Below, piece by piece: positions 33,791-43,230 of a stretch of 64,000 nucleotides of DNA; position 1 is the first letter of the stretch, and every line of letters begins with the position of its first letter. Source of the stretch: Flavobacterium acetivorans (GTDB taxonomy: Bacteria; Bacteroidota; Bacteroidia; Flavobacteriales; Flavobacteriaceae); assembly GCF_020911885.1 (NCBI RefSeq), contig NZ_CP087132.1:2976001-3040000 (forward strand), in the 5' to 3' direction. Below the pieces are notes generated by a model. That model searched no databases, was not told the DNA's origin, and worked only from the letters and a program-made list of their open reading frames with translations. The position numbers were made by a program, and so were the translations under genes.

Positions 33791-34156
33791 ATGAAAAGAG
33801 TTATTGTTGAGTATGCCAAATTGACAAATGAAATTTTAAACTTATTAGTAGAGAAATTTCCTGACGGATATGATGATGAAGATATAATTCGTTTTAGAAA
33901 TGCTAAAAACGAATTAGTCGAAGCAGTTGAAGTGCGTACAGAAGACACTATTTACCTAGTAAAAGTAAGTACAAAACTAGCTGACCGTATAGAAAACTTT
34001 GATGAAGATGATGAAATTGATGATGTAATCGAGCCAATCGCCCCTCTTAAAGCACTTGGCATAGATGATGATATGGATGACGAAGAAGATGACGAAGAGG
34101 AAAATCTTGACAGACCGGATACGGATGATGAAGACGAAGATGAAGACGAAGATTAG
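33791..34156 (+). CDS. Small protein with highly acidic C-terminal tail
   Basis: A 121-residue protein. The first 75 residues form an ordinary small alpha/beta region (MKRVIVEYAKLTNEILNLLVEKFPDGYDDEDIIRF); the last 45 are almost all Asp and Glu. It follows the DHS-like gene by 10 bp and is followed by a terminator, so it ends that operon. No function is known to me. A polyanionic tail suggests binding to basic partners such as polyamines or nucleic-acid-binding proteins, but this is speculative. Confidence 0.75.
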   Translation: MKRVIVEYAKLTNEILNLLVEKFPDGYDDEDIIRFRNAKNELVEAVEVRTEDTIYLVKVSTKLADRIENFDEDDEIDDVIEPIAPLKALGIDDDMDDEEDDEEENLDRPDTDDEDEDEDED

Positions 34157-34171
34157 TCTCATCACAATATT

Positions 34172-34203
34172 AAAGGGAACTCTAAATGGGTTCCTTTTTT
34201 TTT
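34172..34203 (+). terminator. Terminator
   Basis: AAAGGGAAC ... GGGTTCCTTT followed by a run of T; stem with one bulge, 16 bp after the acidic protein's stop. Confidence 0.75.
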
Positions 34204-34210
34204 AGCCCAA

Positions 34211-36358
34211 ATGAAGCCTAAAATTTCTGATAATTATTTTATAATGATTACATCTCAACAATTACATGATACTCTTAAAGTAAATTTTGGTTTTGAAAAA
34301 TTCAGACCCAATCAGGAAAATATTATCAACACTATTTTATCCGGCCAAGACACCTTGGCTATTATGCCTACAGGTGGTGGAAAATCAATTTGTTTTCAAT
34401 TACCGGCTTTACTATTTCCTGGAATTACCATTGTAATTTCTCCTTTGATTGCGTTGATGAAAGATCAAGTAGACAGTTTGAGAGCTAATGGCATTCCGGC
34501 CTGTTTTATCAATAGCAGCCAGACCGAAGCTGAACAACAATTGAATATTCAGAATCTAATAACAAACAAAGTCAAACTGGTTTACCTTGCCCCCGAGAGT
34601 TTATCCTATCTGGAAAACACTTTTAACCTAATCACTGTGAGCCTTATCGCCATCGATGAAGCCCATTGCATTTCGTCCTGGGGACATGACTTCAGACCTG
34701 CTTATACAAATTTAGGTTATCTAAAAAACCGCTTCCCTTCTACTCCAATCTTAGCTTTAACTGCCACTGCCGATAAAGCTACACGTAAAGACATTAGCTT
34801 ACAATTGAATCTAAAAAATCCTAAACAATTTATATCTTCTTTCGACCGAAAAAACCTGAGTCTTGAAGTGCGTCCGGCATTAGACAGAGTCAAACAAATT
34901 ATCAATTTCATTAAAGAAAAACCAAATGAATCTGGAATTATATATTGCCTTAGCCGAAAAACCACCGAAGAACTCGCCGAGAAATTACAAAAAATAGGCA
35001 TCAATGCCAAAGCTTATCATGCCGGTTTAGACAACAGCGTTCGTTCTAAAACCCAAGATAAATTCATCAACGATGATTGCCAAGTGGTTTGTGCTACCAT
35101 CGCTTTTGGAATGGGAATCGACAAATCAAATGTGCGCTGGGTAATTCATTACAATTTACCAAAAAATATCGAAGGCTATTATCAGGAAATTGGACGTGCC
35201 GGTCGGGACGGACTTCCTTCAGAAACTATTTTATTCGAAAGTTATGGTGATGTTATCCAATTGCAAAAATTTGCTTCCCAAGGATTAAATGCCGAAGTGC
35301 AGCTAGCCAAACTCGATCGCATGAAGCAATATGCCGATGCCTTGAGTTGCCGCAGAAAAATATTACTTTCTTATTTTGGAGAATTGGTTACTGAAAATTG
35401 TGGCAACTGTGATATTTGTAAAAATCCTCCCGCCTTTTTTGACGGAACCATTATTGCACAAAAAGTACTTTCGGCGATTATTCGATTAAAAGAATCCGAA
35501 CCACTGCCCGTACTTATCGATTTTTTGCGTGGATCAAAAAATGCTTATATTTTCGAAAAGGAATATCAAAATCTAAAAACCTATGCTGTAGGCAGTGACA
35601 TCTCTTGGCACGACTGGAATCAATACATCATTCAGTTAATCAATCAAGGATTTTGCGAAATCGCATTTCACAGACAAAATAAAATTAGATTAACCTCATT
35701 GGCCGCCGAAGTATTATTTGAGGGAGAAAAAGTACAACTTACCAGTGTTCCAAAAATTATTGTGGAAAAAATAGCTCTAAAAGAACCTAAAAGTAAATCT
35801 GTTGCCAATTCTCTTTTTGAAACTCTTAGAAAATTGCGTTATGAAATTTCTAAAGACGAAGAAGTTCCTGCTTATGTAATTTTTAGTGATGCCGCTTTGC
35901 GCCAAATGGAAACCAACCGTCCCATGAGTGAAGAGGAATTAATTGCGATTGACGGAGTTGGAAGAGCCAAATTAGAAAAATATGGAGATGCCTTTATCAA
36001 GGCAATCATCAATTTTCAAAAAAACAAGACCGTCAAACCAAAAAAGGAAGCAAGCACCTACAAGGAAACACTTCGATTATTTGAAGAAGGTTTATCGGTA
36101 GAAGAAATTTCGACAAAACGAAAATTAGGTTTAGGAACCGTCATGTCTCATTTAGCCAAATTATATCTGGATGGAGCTGCCATTGATTTATATCAATTTG
36201 TATCTAAAGCTGAAGTAGAACTTGTTGCACAGGCTCAAATGAAACTCGAAAACCCAAATGCCTTAAAACCTTATTTTGATTATCTTGAAGAGAAAATAGC
36301 ATATGACAAAATAAGATTGGCTTTGGCTATTATTGAAAAAGAAAATAACAGAAATTAA
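34211..36358 (+). CDS. recQ: ATP-dependent DNA helicase RecQ
   Basis: A 715-residue superfamily 2 helicase that unwinds recombination intermediates 3' to 5'. In order: motif I MPTGGGKSICFQLPAL (about residue 53), motif II IDEAHCISSWGHDFRPAY (about 148), motif VI IGRAGRDG (about 330), the RecQ zinc cysteines CRRKILLSYFGE...CGNCDIC (about 378-400), a winged helix, an HRDC domain (about 520-600), and a C-terminal helix-turn-helix-like extension. An alternative ATG at 34244 gives a start closer to many RecQ proteins; the first is used because both lie after the terminator and neither has a clear promoter. Confidence 0.95.
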   Translation: MKPKISDNYFIMITSQQLHDTLKVNFGFEKFRPNQENIINTILSGQDTLAIMPTGGGKSICFQLPALLFPGITIVISPLIALMKDQVDSLRANGIPACFINSSQTEAEQQLNIQNLITNKVKLVYLAPESLSYLENTFNLITVSLIAIDEAHCISSWGHDFRPAYTNLGYLKNRFPSTPILALTATADKATRKDISLQLNLKNPKQFISSFDRKNLSLEVRPALDRVKQIINFIKEKPNESGIIYCLSRKTTEELAEKLQKIGINAKAYHAGLDNSVRSKTQDKFINDDCQVVCATIAFGMGIDKSNVRWVIHYNLPKNIEGYYQEIGRAGRDGLPSETILFESYGDVIQLQKFASQGLNAEVQLAKLDRMKQYADALSCRRKILLSYFGELVTENCGNCDICKNPPAFFDGTIIAQKVLSAIIRLKESEPLPVLIDFLRGSKNAYIFEKEYQNLKTYAVGSDISWHDWNQYIIQLINQGFCEIAFHRQNKIRLTSLAAEVLFEGEKVQLTSVPKIIVEKIALKEPKSKSVANSLFETLRKLRYEISKDEEVPAYVIFSDAALRQMETNRPMSEEELIAIDGVGRAKLEKYGDAFIKAIINFQKNKTVKPKKEASTYKETLRLFEEGLSVEEISTKRKLGLGTVMSHLAKLYLDGAAIDLYQFVSKAEVELVAQAQMKLENPNALKPYFDYLEEKIAYDKIRLALAIIEKENNRN

Positions 36359-36363
36359 TACAA

Positions 36364-36840
36364 ATGATAACTTCTTTTCCATATTTTATAAACGATAGTA
36401 CCGAAATTCTGATTTTAGGAACCATGCCTGGCCTAGCCTCGCTTGAAAAAAAGGAATATTATGCCCACAAGAGAAATCATTTTTGGAAAATAATTTATAC
36501 TCTTTTTGATAATCTCCCTGTCTCTGAAAATTTTGATGAAAAAATAAAATTATTACAAACCCATAAAATTGGTTTGTGGGACGTCTTGGAAAATTGTGAA
36601 AGAAAGGGAAGTTTAGATATCAATATTAGAAATCACAAGGAAAATGACTTTGAAGCTTTATTCCAAGAATATCCGCTAATTGTTAAAATCATTTTTAACG
36701 GAAAAGAGAGTCACCGCTATTTTCTTAAAAAATTTGGACAAATAGAAGGCATCACTTATTATGTAATGCCTTCAACAAGTCCTGCAAATACCATGTCTTT
36801 TGAAAAAAAGCTCGAAATTTGGTCGAGCTGTTTCACATAA
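36364..36840 (+). CDS. DNA-deoxyinosine/uracil glycosylase (UDG superfamily, HDG type)
   Basis: A 158-residue base-excision repair glycosylase. It shows the superfamily start LILGTMPGLASLEKKEYYAHKRNHFWKII (in HDG/family 6, the ..GTxPG... and YYA..RNxFW motifs), LWDVLENCERKGSLDINIRN, and the C-terminal MPSTSPANT that corresponds to motif B. The closest description is hypoxanthine-DNA glycosylase. It starts 5 bp after recQ and is probably co-transcribed with it, a DNA-repair pair. Confidence 0.85.
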   Translation: MITSFPYFINDSTEILILGTMPGLASLEKKEYYAHKRNHFWKIIYTLFDNLPVSENFDEKIKLLQTHKIGLWDVLENCERKGSLDINIRNHKENDFEALFQEYPLIVKIIFNGKESHRYFLKKFGQIEGITYYVMPSTSPANTMSFEKKLEIWSSCFT

Positions 36841-36841
36841 T

Positions 36842-37357
36842 TTACAAATATCTTTGCTGAAATACTTTTTGATGGTGTTTTTGGTGACCAATAATGATAA
36901 AACCAATCGCCCGAACGGAAACTTCAGCATTCGAAGCAGTTCCGATTTTTTTTAACTGTTCTTCCGAAAAACTTTTGAAAAGAGACAATGTAGACTGTCT
37001 AACCACTGCCATCTCCGTCAATAGCTCTTGAAGGTGCCTTGCATTAGCATTGGCATGGTCTACATAATCATTTTCCTCAAAACCAGCTAAAGGTGTTTTA
37101 TCATTTCTGGAAATTCGCAAAGCCCGATAACTAAATACCCGCTCGGCATCTATAAGATGCTGAATAATATCTTTTATGGTCCATTTGCCTTCGGCGTAGC
37201 GAAAATCAAATTTATCCATTGGAATATTTTGCACAAAACGGATAAAATCATGTAAGCAAATTTCCAACTCCTCAATCAAATCTACGTTTTCCAAAACCTG
37301 AATATAGCCTTGATAAGAAGAAGCATATTCATTAACCGTTAACTCGTTTGATTTCAT
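36842..37357 (-). CDS. DinB family protein
   Basis: A 171-residue four-helix-bundle protein of the DinB/YfiT group. The metal-binding histidines lie in IIQHLIDAERVFSYRALRI (about residue 61) and in the C-terminal IIIGHQKHHQKVFQQRYL. These proteins act as metal-dependent thiol transferases or hydrolases; the substrate is not known. I start it at 37357 (MKSNELTVNEY); the upstream ATG at 37402 would overlap ppc by 35 bp. It lies downstream of ppc on the same strand. Confidence 0.85.
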   Translation of the reverse strand: MKSNELTVNEYASSYQGYIQVLENVDLIEELEICLHDFIRFVQNIPMDKFDFRYAEGKWTIKDIIQHLIDAERVFSYRALRISRNDKTPLAGFEENDYVDHANANARHLQELLTEMAVVRQSTLSLFKSFSEEQLKKIGTASNAEVSVRAIGFIIIGHQKHHQKVFQQRYL

Positions 37358-37367
37358 ATTTTGTCTA

Positions 37368-39953
37368 TTAAGCTGAGTTTCTACTGGCGTTTGTATTTCC
37401 AAAAAGGGAACGCATTACAATTTTTTCGTACACCTTAATTAAATTTTCATCTGGTGTTTTATCCTTATTTAACTCATTTATCCTCAATAAAGCATATTGC
37501 TGTATTGTTAACAATGGCAATACAATACGCTCTCTTATTTGAATAGATGCTTTACCATCAGGATAATTTTCCATAAGTTCAGTATGACCTGCAATTTTCA
37601 ACAACAAACGTTTTGTTTCCAGAAATTCGTCATAAATAATTTGCCAAAATTCACCAAACTCAGGATCTTTTTTCATGTAAGCCGTCAATGGGAAAAATGA
37701 TTTTGCCAAAGACATCATGCTGTTTTCCAAAAGTGTTTTGAAAAACATCGAATTATCATATAAATTCTGAACCTTATCCCATTGTCCGTTGTCCTCAAAA
37801 TACTTTAAAGCCGTACCTACACCATAAAATCCAGGTACATTTTGCTTCAATTGACTCCAAGAACCCACGAAAGGAATTGCTCTTAGGTCGGCAAAATCTA
37901 ATTGTGCAGACTTACTTCTTTTTGATGGTCGGCTTCCAATATTTGTCTTAGCATAATACTTCAAGGTACTCATTTGTTCCAAATAAGGAATAAACTTTGG
38001 ATGATTCTTGAAGCTCAGGTATTTTTGATATCCTAAATCAGACAATTGCCCTAAAACCTCTTTATCTACTGCTGATAACTTATTTTCATCCTTGGCAAAC
38101 ACCTGATTTGTCACTCCGGCGCTCAATAAATTCTCTAAATTATAACGACAGGAGTCTAATGTTCCAAAATTAGAACTGATGGTTTGCCCTTGAACTGTAA
38201 TTTGAATCTCATTGTTTTCAATTTTAGGACCTAAAGAGGCGTAAAATTTATGTGTTTTTCCTCCACCACGAGCTGGCGGCCCACCACGTCCATCAAAGAA
38301 AATAACTTTTACACCGTATTTTCTTGATATTGCCGTAAGCTGTTCTTTGGCTTTATAAATACTCCAATTTGCCATCAAATAGCCACCATCCTTAGTACCA
38401 TCAGAAAAACCAAGCATAATAGTTTGCTTCATTCCTCTATTGACCAAATGATTTGCATAAACCGGATTAGTATACAATTGCTCCATTACATTATGAGCGT
38501 TCAACAAATCATCTACAGACTCAAACAAAGGCACCACATCAACCGTTGGATTTTCCCAATCACTCAAACGAATGAGTGCAAAGGTCTCCATTACATTCAA
38601 CGCATTTTCATTATTGCTAATAATGTAACGGTTAGCTCCTAATTCCCCATTATTTTCCTGAATCACTTTTATCGCCTGTATGGATTCAATAGTCAATCGG
38701 GTTATTTCATTTTCAAAATCAGTAGGATTTAAATTTCCTTTGACATTTGAAAGCACCTCAAATTTTTCCTCTTCGGATAAATCATAGTAATTCTTTGGAA
38801 AAACAGATTCATTCGATTTCAGATAAAAATCATAAATATCTTTAAAAACAGCATCATGAATCTTACTGTTTTGACGAATGTCTAAGGAAGCGAAATGAAA
38901 ACCAAATAAATTAACTTTGATCAAAAGCGAGTCTAATTCATCTAAATAAAGCGATTGATGCTGCTCTATCACAATTGTTTTTATCTTGTTCAATTGAGAC
39001 TTAAATTCATCTAAAGTGATATAAATTTCTCCACGAGAATAGAAAACTGATCTATAAAGTTTATGTTCAAGTTCAGCAACCAAAGTATCTACACCAGAAA
39101 ATGTTAGCTTCCTTTTTAAGTTTCGAATATCAATATAATAACACTTTAGAATTGAGGTTCTCAAGCGTTCCGCTACTTTCAATGTAATATCAGTAGTAAC
39201 AAACGGATTCCCGTCACGATCCCCTCCTGGCCAAAAGCCTAACTGAATCAATGCGTTTTGAATTGAATTCCCTTTGAAAACATTTTTTTGAAGATACTGA
39301 ACCATATCTCCTGAGGTATTATAAAAGACATTCTCCAGGTACCAAATAAGACTCACCGCTTCATCAAAGGGATTGGGTTTTTCACTTTTTATAAAAGGCG
39401 TCTTCCCTAATTGGGCTAAAAGCTGCTTGATTGCAAACAAGTCATTTTCTCTTATAGCCGCCGTTAAATCATTGATAATACCCAAGACCGCTCCAGGATA
39501 AAACTGCGTTGGATGCGCCGTTAAAACAGTTCTTACATTAAAATTCTCTAGAAAATCAATCAATTCCTCTTTTTTTCCTCTGGCATCTGTTTTTTCTTTG
39601 ATATCCCTCAAAGAACCTCTTCCTTCCATGTTGTTCACAATTGGAAAAGCCGCATCTTCAACCGCGTCAAACAATACGATTTGACGTTCAATATACTGGA
39701 TAAAACGAAACATCAAGTCTATTTTATCCGATTCATTGGTGCTGTGCAAAAACTTTTCAGAGAAAAACTCGACAATTTCTTTTGGTGTTTTTTGTTTTTT
39801 AAAACCATTCTCACAAACATCTGTAAATAAAGGAAGTAAAACCCCTGTATTATCTATGGCGTCGAAAGGCAAAGTAATAAAAACACTATTATAAATATTA
39901 TATTTAGAAAGAACATTTTGATTAAAACGTTCAATTTTAGGAAGCGTATACAT
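37368..39953 (-). CDS. ppc: Phosphoenolpyruvate carboxylase
   Basis: An 861-residue enzyme that adds bicarbonate to PEP to give oxaloacetate and refill the TCA cycle. Signatures: TVLTAHPTQFYPG with the catalytic His (about residue 147), GFWPGGDRDGNPFV (about 243), FFDGRGGPPARGGG (about 560), and the C-terminal region PSKRSKSAQLDFADLRAIPFVGSWSQ. The C-terminus is NTNASRNSA, close to the conserved xNTG end but altered. Monocistronic, or co-transcribed with the DinB gene; a terminator separates it from the lrp-type gene. Confidence 0.96.
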   Translation of the reverse strand: MYTLPKIERFNQNVLSKYNIYNSVFITLPFDAIDNTGVLLPLFTDVCENGFKKQKTPKEIVEFFSEKFLHSTNESDKIDLMFRFIQYIERQIVLFDAVEDAAFPIVNNMEGRGSLRDIKEKTDARGKKEELIDFLENFNVRTVLTAHPTQFYPGAVLGIINDLTAAIRENDLFAIKQLLAQLGKTPFIKSEKPNPFDEAVSLIWYLENVFYNTSGDMVQYLQKNVFKGNSIQNALIQLGFWPGGDRDGNPFVTTDITLKVAERLRTSILKCYYIDIRNLKRKLTFSGVDTLVAELEHKLYRSVFYSRGEIYITLDEFKSQLNKIKTIVIEQHQSLYLDELDSLLIKVNLFGFHFASLDIRQNSKIHDAVFKDIYDFYLKSNESVFPKNYYDLSEEEKFEVLSNVKGNLNPTDFENEITRLTIESIQAIKVIQENNGELGANRYIISNNENALNVMETFALIRLSDWENPTVDVVPLFESVDDLLNAHNVMEQLYTNPVYANHLVNRGMKQTIMLGFSDGTKDGGYLMANWSIYKAKEQLTAISRKYGVKVIFFDGRGGPPARGGGKTHKFYASLGPKIENNEIQITVQGQTISSNFGTLDSCRYNLENLLSAGVTNQVFAKDENKLSAVDKEVLGQLSDLGYQKYLSFKNHPKFIPYLEQMSTLKYYAKTNIGSRPSKRSKSAQLDFADLRAIPFVGSWSQLKQNVPGFYGVGTALKYFEDNGQWDKVQNLYDNSMFFKTLLENSMMSLAKSFFPLTAYMKKDPEFGEFWQIIYDEFLETKRLLLKIAGHTELMENYPDGKASIQIRERIVLPLLTIQQYALLRINELNKDKTPDENLIKVYEKIVMRSLFGNTNASRNSA

Positions 39954-40000
39954 AATTCTGTTATAGTTGGTTAGTTTTTAGTTAATATTGTTACAAAAAA

Positions 40001-40028
40001 ATAACCCCAAGAACTAACTTGAGGTTAT
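40001..40028. terminator. Terminator between lrp-type gene and ppc
   Basis: ATAACCCCAAG, 6-nt loop, CTTGAGGTTAT; one mismatch in 11 pairs, A/T-rich flanks. It ends the minus-strand Lrp gene. Confidence 0.65.
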
Positions 40029-40052
40029 ATCAAAATATAGCGTTCAAGAATA

Positions 40053-40532
40053 TTACATGTTCTTAAAAATGGTATGCATCAAGCGTTTTTTATCATTAAT
40101 ACTTTCTTCCAATGAAATCATAGTCTCAGTTCTATAAACCCCATCAATATCATCAATCATAAAAATAACATCTTTAGCATGCTTAGTATCTTTTGCTCTA
40201 ATTTTACAAAAAATATTAAACTTACCTGTAGTCACTGAAGCTACAGTCACAAAAGGAATCTCGTTAATACGCTCCAAAACAAACTTTGTTTGAGAAGTAT
40301 TATTAAGAAAAACACCTACATAAGCAATAAAAGAATAGCCTAATTTATCATAATCAAGTACTAATGATGATCCCATTATAATTCCGGCATCTTCCATTTT
40401 CTTTACTCTAACATGCACAGTTCCTGCTGAAATCAATAATTTCTTGGCAATATCCGTAAACGGAACTCTTGTGTTATCTATCAACATATCTAGGATCTGA
40501 TGATCTACCTCATCTAAACGGAACTTACTCAT
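40053..40532 (-). CDS. Lrp/AsnC family transcriptional regulator
   Basis: A 159-residue regulator. The N-terminal winged HTH is typical: LDEVDHQILDMLIDNTRVPFTDIAKKLLISAGTVHVRVKKMEDAGII. The C-terminal RAM/AsnC domain (residues about 75-150) would bind an amino acid and mediate octamers. The targets are unknown; it may regulate amino-acid metabolism. It stands alone between terminator and the M14 peptidase gene. Confidence 0.92.
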   Translation of the reverse strand: MSKFRLDEVDHQILDMLIDNTRVPFTDIAKKLLISAGTVHVRVKKMEDAGIIMGSSLVLDYDKLGYSFIAYVGVFLNNTSQTKFVLERINEIPFVTVASVTTGKFNIFCKIRAKDTKHAKDVIFMIDDIDGVYRTETMISLEESINDKKRLMHTIFKNM

Positions 40533-40609
40533 AATTTCTTAATTAATATTAATATCTACCAAAACAAAGGATAAAATTATACATAAAAACGTTAATTTAA
40601 TCAAAATTG

Positions 40610-41764
40610 TTAATTTTTTATCAATCCATTAACAAATTTACAGTTTTCACCTAAATAAAAATCGGCTTTTTCATTTATAATTGGCACATTCCCATACACC
40701 GCTTCAAAATGCGCTCCTTTAGCATCGTACTCACAATGCCCCCAACGACCGCTCAAATCTCCAATTTCTACTATATAGGCATTAAAACAAATATCGCCTT
40801 CAACTAACTCTTCTTTGAATTGTGAAGCAAAATTCGTGATTTTTTCAATACCATCATAATTTATTTTGACATTTTTATATATAAAATCATAAAAAACGAT
40901 ATTATTTTGAGGAATACGCATATAATTATCAATTCTATTGACAACTATATCGTTTTCGCTAAGTATTGAAAAACTCAAAACCAAAGCCATAAACACATAT
41001 TTTCGAGTCTCTTCTCTTTGATAATCTTCTTGAAAATGTCCCGCTTCAAACAAAACAGTAGGCACTCCCAAATACTGAAAAGTATCTCCAATACAGTTAA
41101 TATTAAAAGAATCATCAAAACGACCAATTTGCCCAGGAATATAAGCTTGTAACCGTTCATTCATAGCTGCAATAAGATTAATCGCTTTCATTCTAGTCGC
41201 ATTTACTTCCCTTTCCTCGTTATAAGAAGGAGCCAAAAAAGACAATGTTGCCGGTTTTCCTGTATCACCAACCCCAAAAATGGTTCGTTGATCGTGCAAA
41301 TTATAACAAAAATCAGGTCTAAAGGCCTCAAAAACCGCTCTCAGCACCACGCTCTCAGGCTGACTAAGGTTCTGAGAATCGCGGTTTAAATCTACTTTAT
41401 TGGCATTTTCCCGAGTATACAATGCTGCTCCATCCGGATTCAACATCGGAATACAACAAAAAGTAAAAGTATTTAGTAGTTTATCTGCAAAATCAGAACC
41501 ATCATGCAGCAGATTTAGAAAGTCAAATAAAGCCTTAGTTGTGGTACTTTCGTTTCCATGCATTTGCGACCAAAGCAATATTTTGATTTTTCCTTCTCCA
41601 ATCTGGTATTTATAAATTGGTTTTTCAAGTACTGACTGACCAATAATTGAAAGCTGATTATTGGTATTTAATTTGTTTAAAAGCGGCTCAATAGCATCTA
41701 AAGTAAGATACCTTCCTGCTATAGACTGCTCTTTGTTTTTGATGAATAATTGTTCTAAATCCAT
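40610..41764 (-). CDS. M14 family zinc carboxypeptidase
   Basis: A 384-residue cytoplasmic-looking protein (no signal peptide). The zinc motif HxxE is in LLWSQMHGNESTTT (about residues 68-81), followed by MLNPDGAALYTRENANKVDLNRD, which contains the R-N substrate-binding region of M14 peptidases, then YNLHDQ with the third ligand. The catalytic Glu is likely FEAGHFQED. Start taken at 41764 because a TACTTTTG -7 element overlaps the codons of the longer frame. Divergent from an XRE regulator, with operator-like repeats between. Confidence 0.85.
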   Translation of the reverse strand: MDLEQLFIKNKEQSIAGRYLTLDAIEPLLNKLNTNNQLSIIGQSVLEKPIYKYQIGEGKIKILLWSQMHGNESTTTKALFDFLNLLHDGSDFADKLLNTFTFCCIPMLNPDGAALYTRENANKVDLNRDSQNLSQPESVVLRAVFEAFRPDFCYNLHDQRTIFGVGDTGKPATLSFLAPSYNEEREVNATRMKAINLIAAMNERLQAYIPGQIGRFDDSFNINCIGDTFQYLGVPTVLFEAGHFQEDYQREETRKYVFMALVLSFSILSENDIVVNRIDNYMRIPQNNIVFYDFIYKNVKINYDGIEKITNFASQFKEELVEGDICFNAYIVEIGDLSGRWGHCEYDAKGAHFEAVYGNVPIINEKADFYLGENCKFVNGLIKN

Positions 41765-41778
41765 AATGTTTATTTGAT

Positions 41779-41814
41779 TTACAAAAGTAAACATCTTTAC
41801 TTTTACAATTGTAA
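41779..41814. promoter_or_regulatory. Two TTAC-N4-GTAA sites by the M14 peptidase promoter
   Basis: TTACAAAAGTAA (41779-41790) and TTACAATTGTAA (41803-41814), within the longer palindromes TTTACAAAAGTAAA and TTTACAATTGTAAA. The first covers the -7 element TACTTTTG of the minus-strand peptidase gene. Confidence 0.5.
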
Positions 41815-41999
41815 ATAGTTAATAATACACGGATATTCCAATTGTAAACAGTTATTTGTCTGTTTAATTCTAAAAGACCTGAGCTATAAATAACAAATGT
41901 TAATCACTTATTAATAAACAATCAAAAACTACATTATCAGTAATTTATATTCAATTACATATTGTATTACTTTACATAATAGCATTCTTATTTCACTGT

Positions 42000-42047
42000 T
42001 TACGGTTGTAATTTTGGTAATTCAGTTGTATTTGATTACATTTGTAA
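42000..42047. promoter_or_regulatory. Two TTAC-N4-GTAA sites by the XRE promoter
   Basis: TTACGGTTGTAA (42000-42011) and TTACATTTGTAA (42036-42047). The second includes the -7 element TACATTTG (42037-42044) of the XRE gene. With the sites at 41779 and 41803 they suggest that one regulator controls both divergent promoters. Confidence 0.5.
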
Positions 42048-42074
42048 ATCAGATATATTCAATTACAATTTACA

Positions 42075-42551
42075 ATGGTAAACATCGAAGATTTCATTAA
42101 ACGTTTGGAAATTATACTGGATTATTACGGCCTTAACGCCTCTGCATTTGCGGATAAAATTGGGGTACAGCGTTCCAGTTTGTCCCATCTTCTATCAGGC
42201 AGGAACAAACCCAGTCTCGATTTTATTCTCAAAATTTTGGATGTTTTTCCGGATGTGGATTTATACTGGATTTTGAATGGCAAAGGAGCTTTTCCAAAAA
42301 GTCCCGAGGCAACATACGAACAAGAGAATAAAATAGCCGAAGTTACAAACAGTAATATCCCTACTCCAACACAGTCGGATTTAATTCCAGAGGATTTGTT
42401 TACAGTGACCAGTCCTACTACTAAGCCAGAGGAAGAAACAGCAAAAACGAAAGAGAACCCCAATCGTCCTATTTATACTAATTTCGATGAAGTAGAAAAA
42501 ATTGTGTTTTTTTACAAGAATGGAACTTTTAAGATTTTTAATCCCAATTAA
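42075..42551 (+). CDS. XRE-family HTH regulator
   Basis: A 158-residue protein. HTH at residues about 7-65 (RLEIILDYYGLNASAFADKIGVQRSSLSHLLSGRNKPSLDFILKIL), then a WILNGKG motif frequent in flavobacterial regulators, a low-complexity linker rich in P, T, E and K (about 80-130), and a conserved-looking end VEKIVFFYKNGTFKIFNPN. It is probably an autoregulator that binds the TTAC-N4-GTAA sites upstream. Ends with a strong terminator. Confidence 0.88.
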   Translation: MVNIEDFIKRLEIILDYYGLNASAFADKIGVQRSSLSHLLSGRNKPSLDFILKILDVFPDVDLYWILNGKGAFPKSPEATYEQENKIAEVTNSNIPTPTQSDLIPEDLFTVTSPTTKPEEETAKTKENPNRPIYTNFDEVEKIVFFYKNGTFKIFNPN

Positions 42552-42590
42552 AAAAAGCAGCCCTTTTAGTTGCCTAAAAGAACTGCTTTT
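42551..42590 (+). terminator. Terminator
   Basis: AAAAAAGCAG-CC-CTTTTA, loop, TAAAAG-AA-CTGCTTTT: a long interrupted stem right after the XRE stop. Confidence 0.75.
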
Positions 42591-42616
42591 AAAATTTTAG
42601 ATCAAACGAAAAAGAA

Positions 42617-43168
42617 TTAGTCTTTGAATCCTTTTTCGGGAATTTTACCTTCAACCCCGATGTAATGCTTTTTTAGAATTGCTAAGTCTTCTTCGATATT
42701 TCCAGACGGAAATAACAACTGCCCAAATTTCACCTCTTTCTTGCCAAAATCAAAAGCAACTGGAATAATTGGCACCTTTGCTTTTAGGGCAATGTAATAA
42801 AAACCCGTTTTAAGTTGGTCTACTTTTTTACGTGTTCCTTCGGGTGCCACCGCCAGACGGAAAACCTCTTTTCTATTAAAAATTGCTGCAATCGATTCTA
42901 CCTTGTTCAATCCGCCGGAACGATCCAGCGGCTCACCTCCCATGTATCTGAAATAAAATCCCAATGGAAAACGGAACAATTCTTTTTTGCCCACCCAATT
43001 CATCTCTAATCCAGTAATCCCTCTGGTAAAAATTCCCAAATAAAAGTCATGTGCGCTTGTATGTGGCATCACCATCATGACACATTTCTTGACATCTTCA
43101 TCAATCGTTCCCACAATCTTCCAACCCATAAGGCGGAAAAATATCCATTTGTAAATTTGTTTCTTCAT
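42617..43168 (-). CDS. 1-acylglycerol-3-phosphate acyltransferase-like protein
   Basis: A 183-residue PlsC-superfamily acyltransferase. The catalytic HX4D motif is HTSAHD (about residue 36) and the second motif is APEGTR (about 108). It is shorter than E. coli PlsC and lacks a clear N-terminal membrane helix, so it is probably a peripheral enzyme of phospholipid or other lipid acylation. It is convergent with the upstream XRE gene and single. Confidence 0.88.
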   Translation of the reverse strand: MKKQIYKWIFFRLMGWKIVGTIDEDVKKCVMMVMPHTSAHDFYLGIFTRGITGLEMNWVGKKELFRFPLGFYFRYMGGEPLDRSGGLNKVESIAAIFNRKEVFRLAVAPEGTRKKVDQLKTGFYYIALKAKVPIIPVAFDFGKKEVKFGQLLFPSGNIEEDLAILKKHYIGVEGKIPEKGFKD

Positions 43169-43230
43169 TGTTTTCCAATTTAGCGCAAAATAAATAATTT
43201 AAAAGTTAATTTTGATAAAAACTAGCATAG

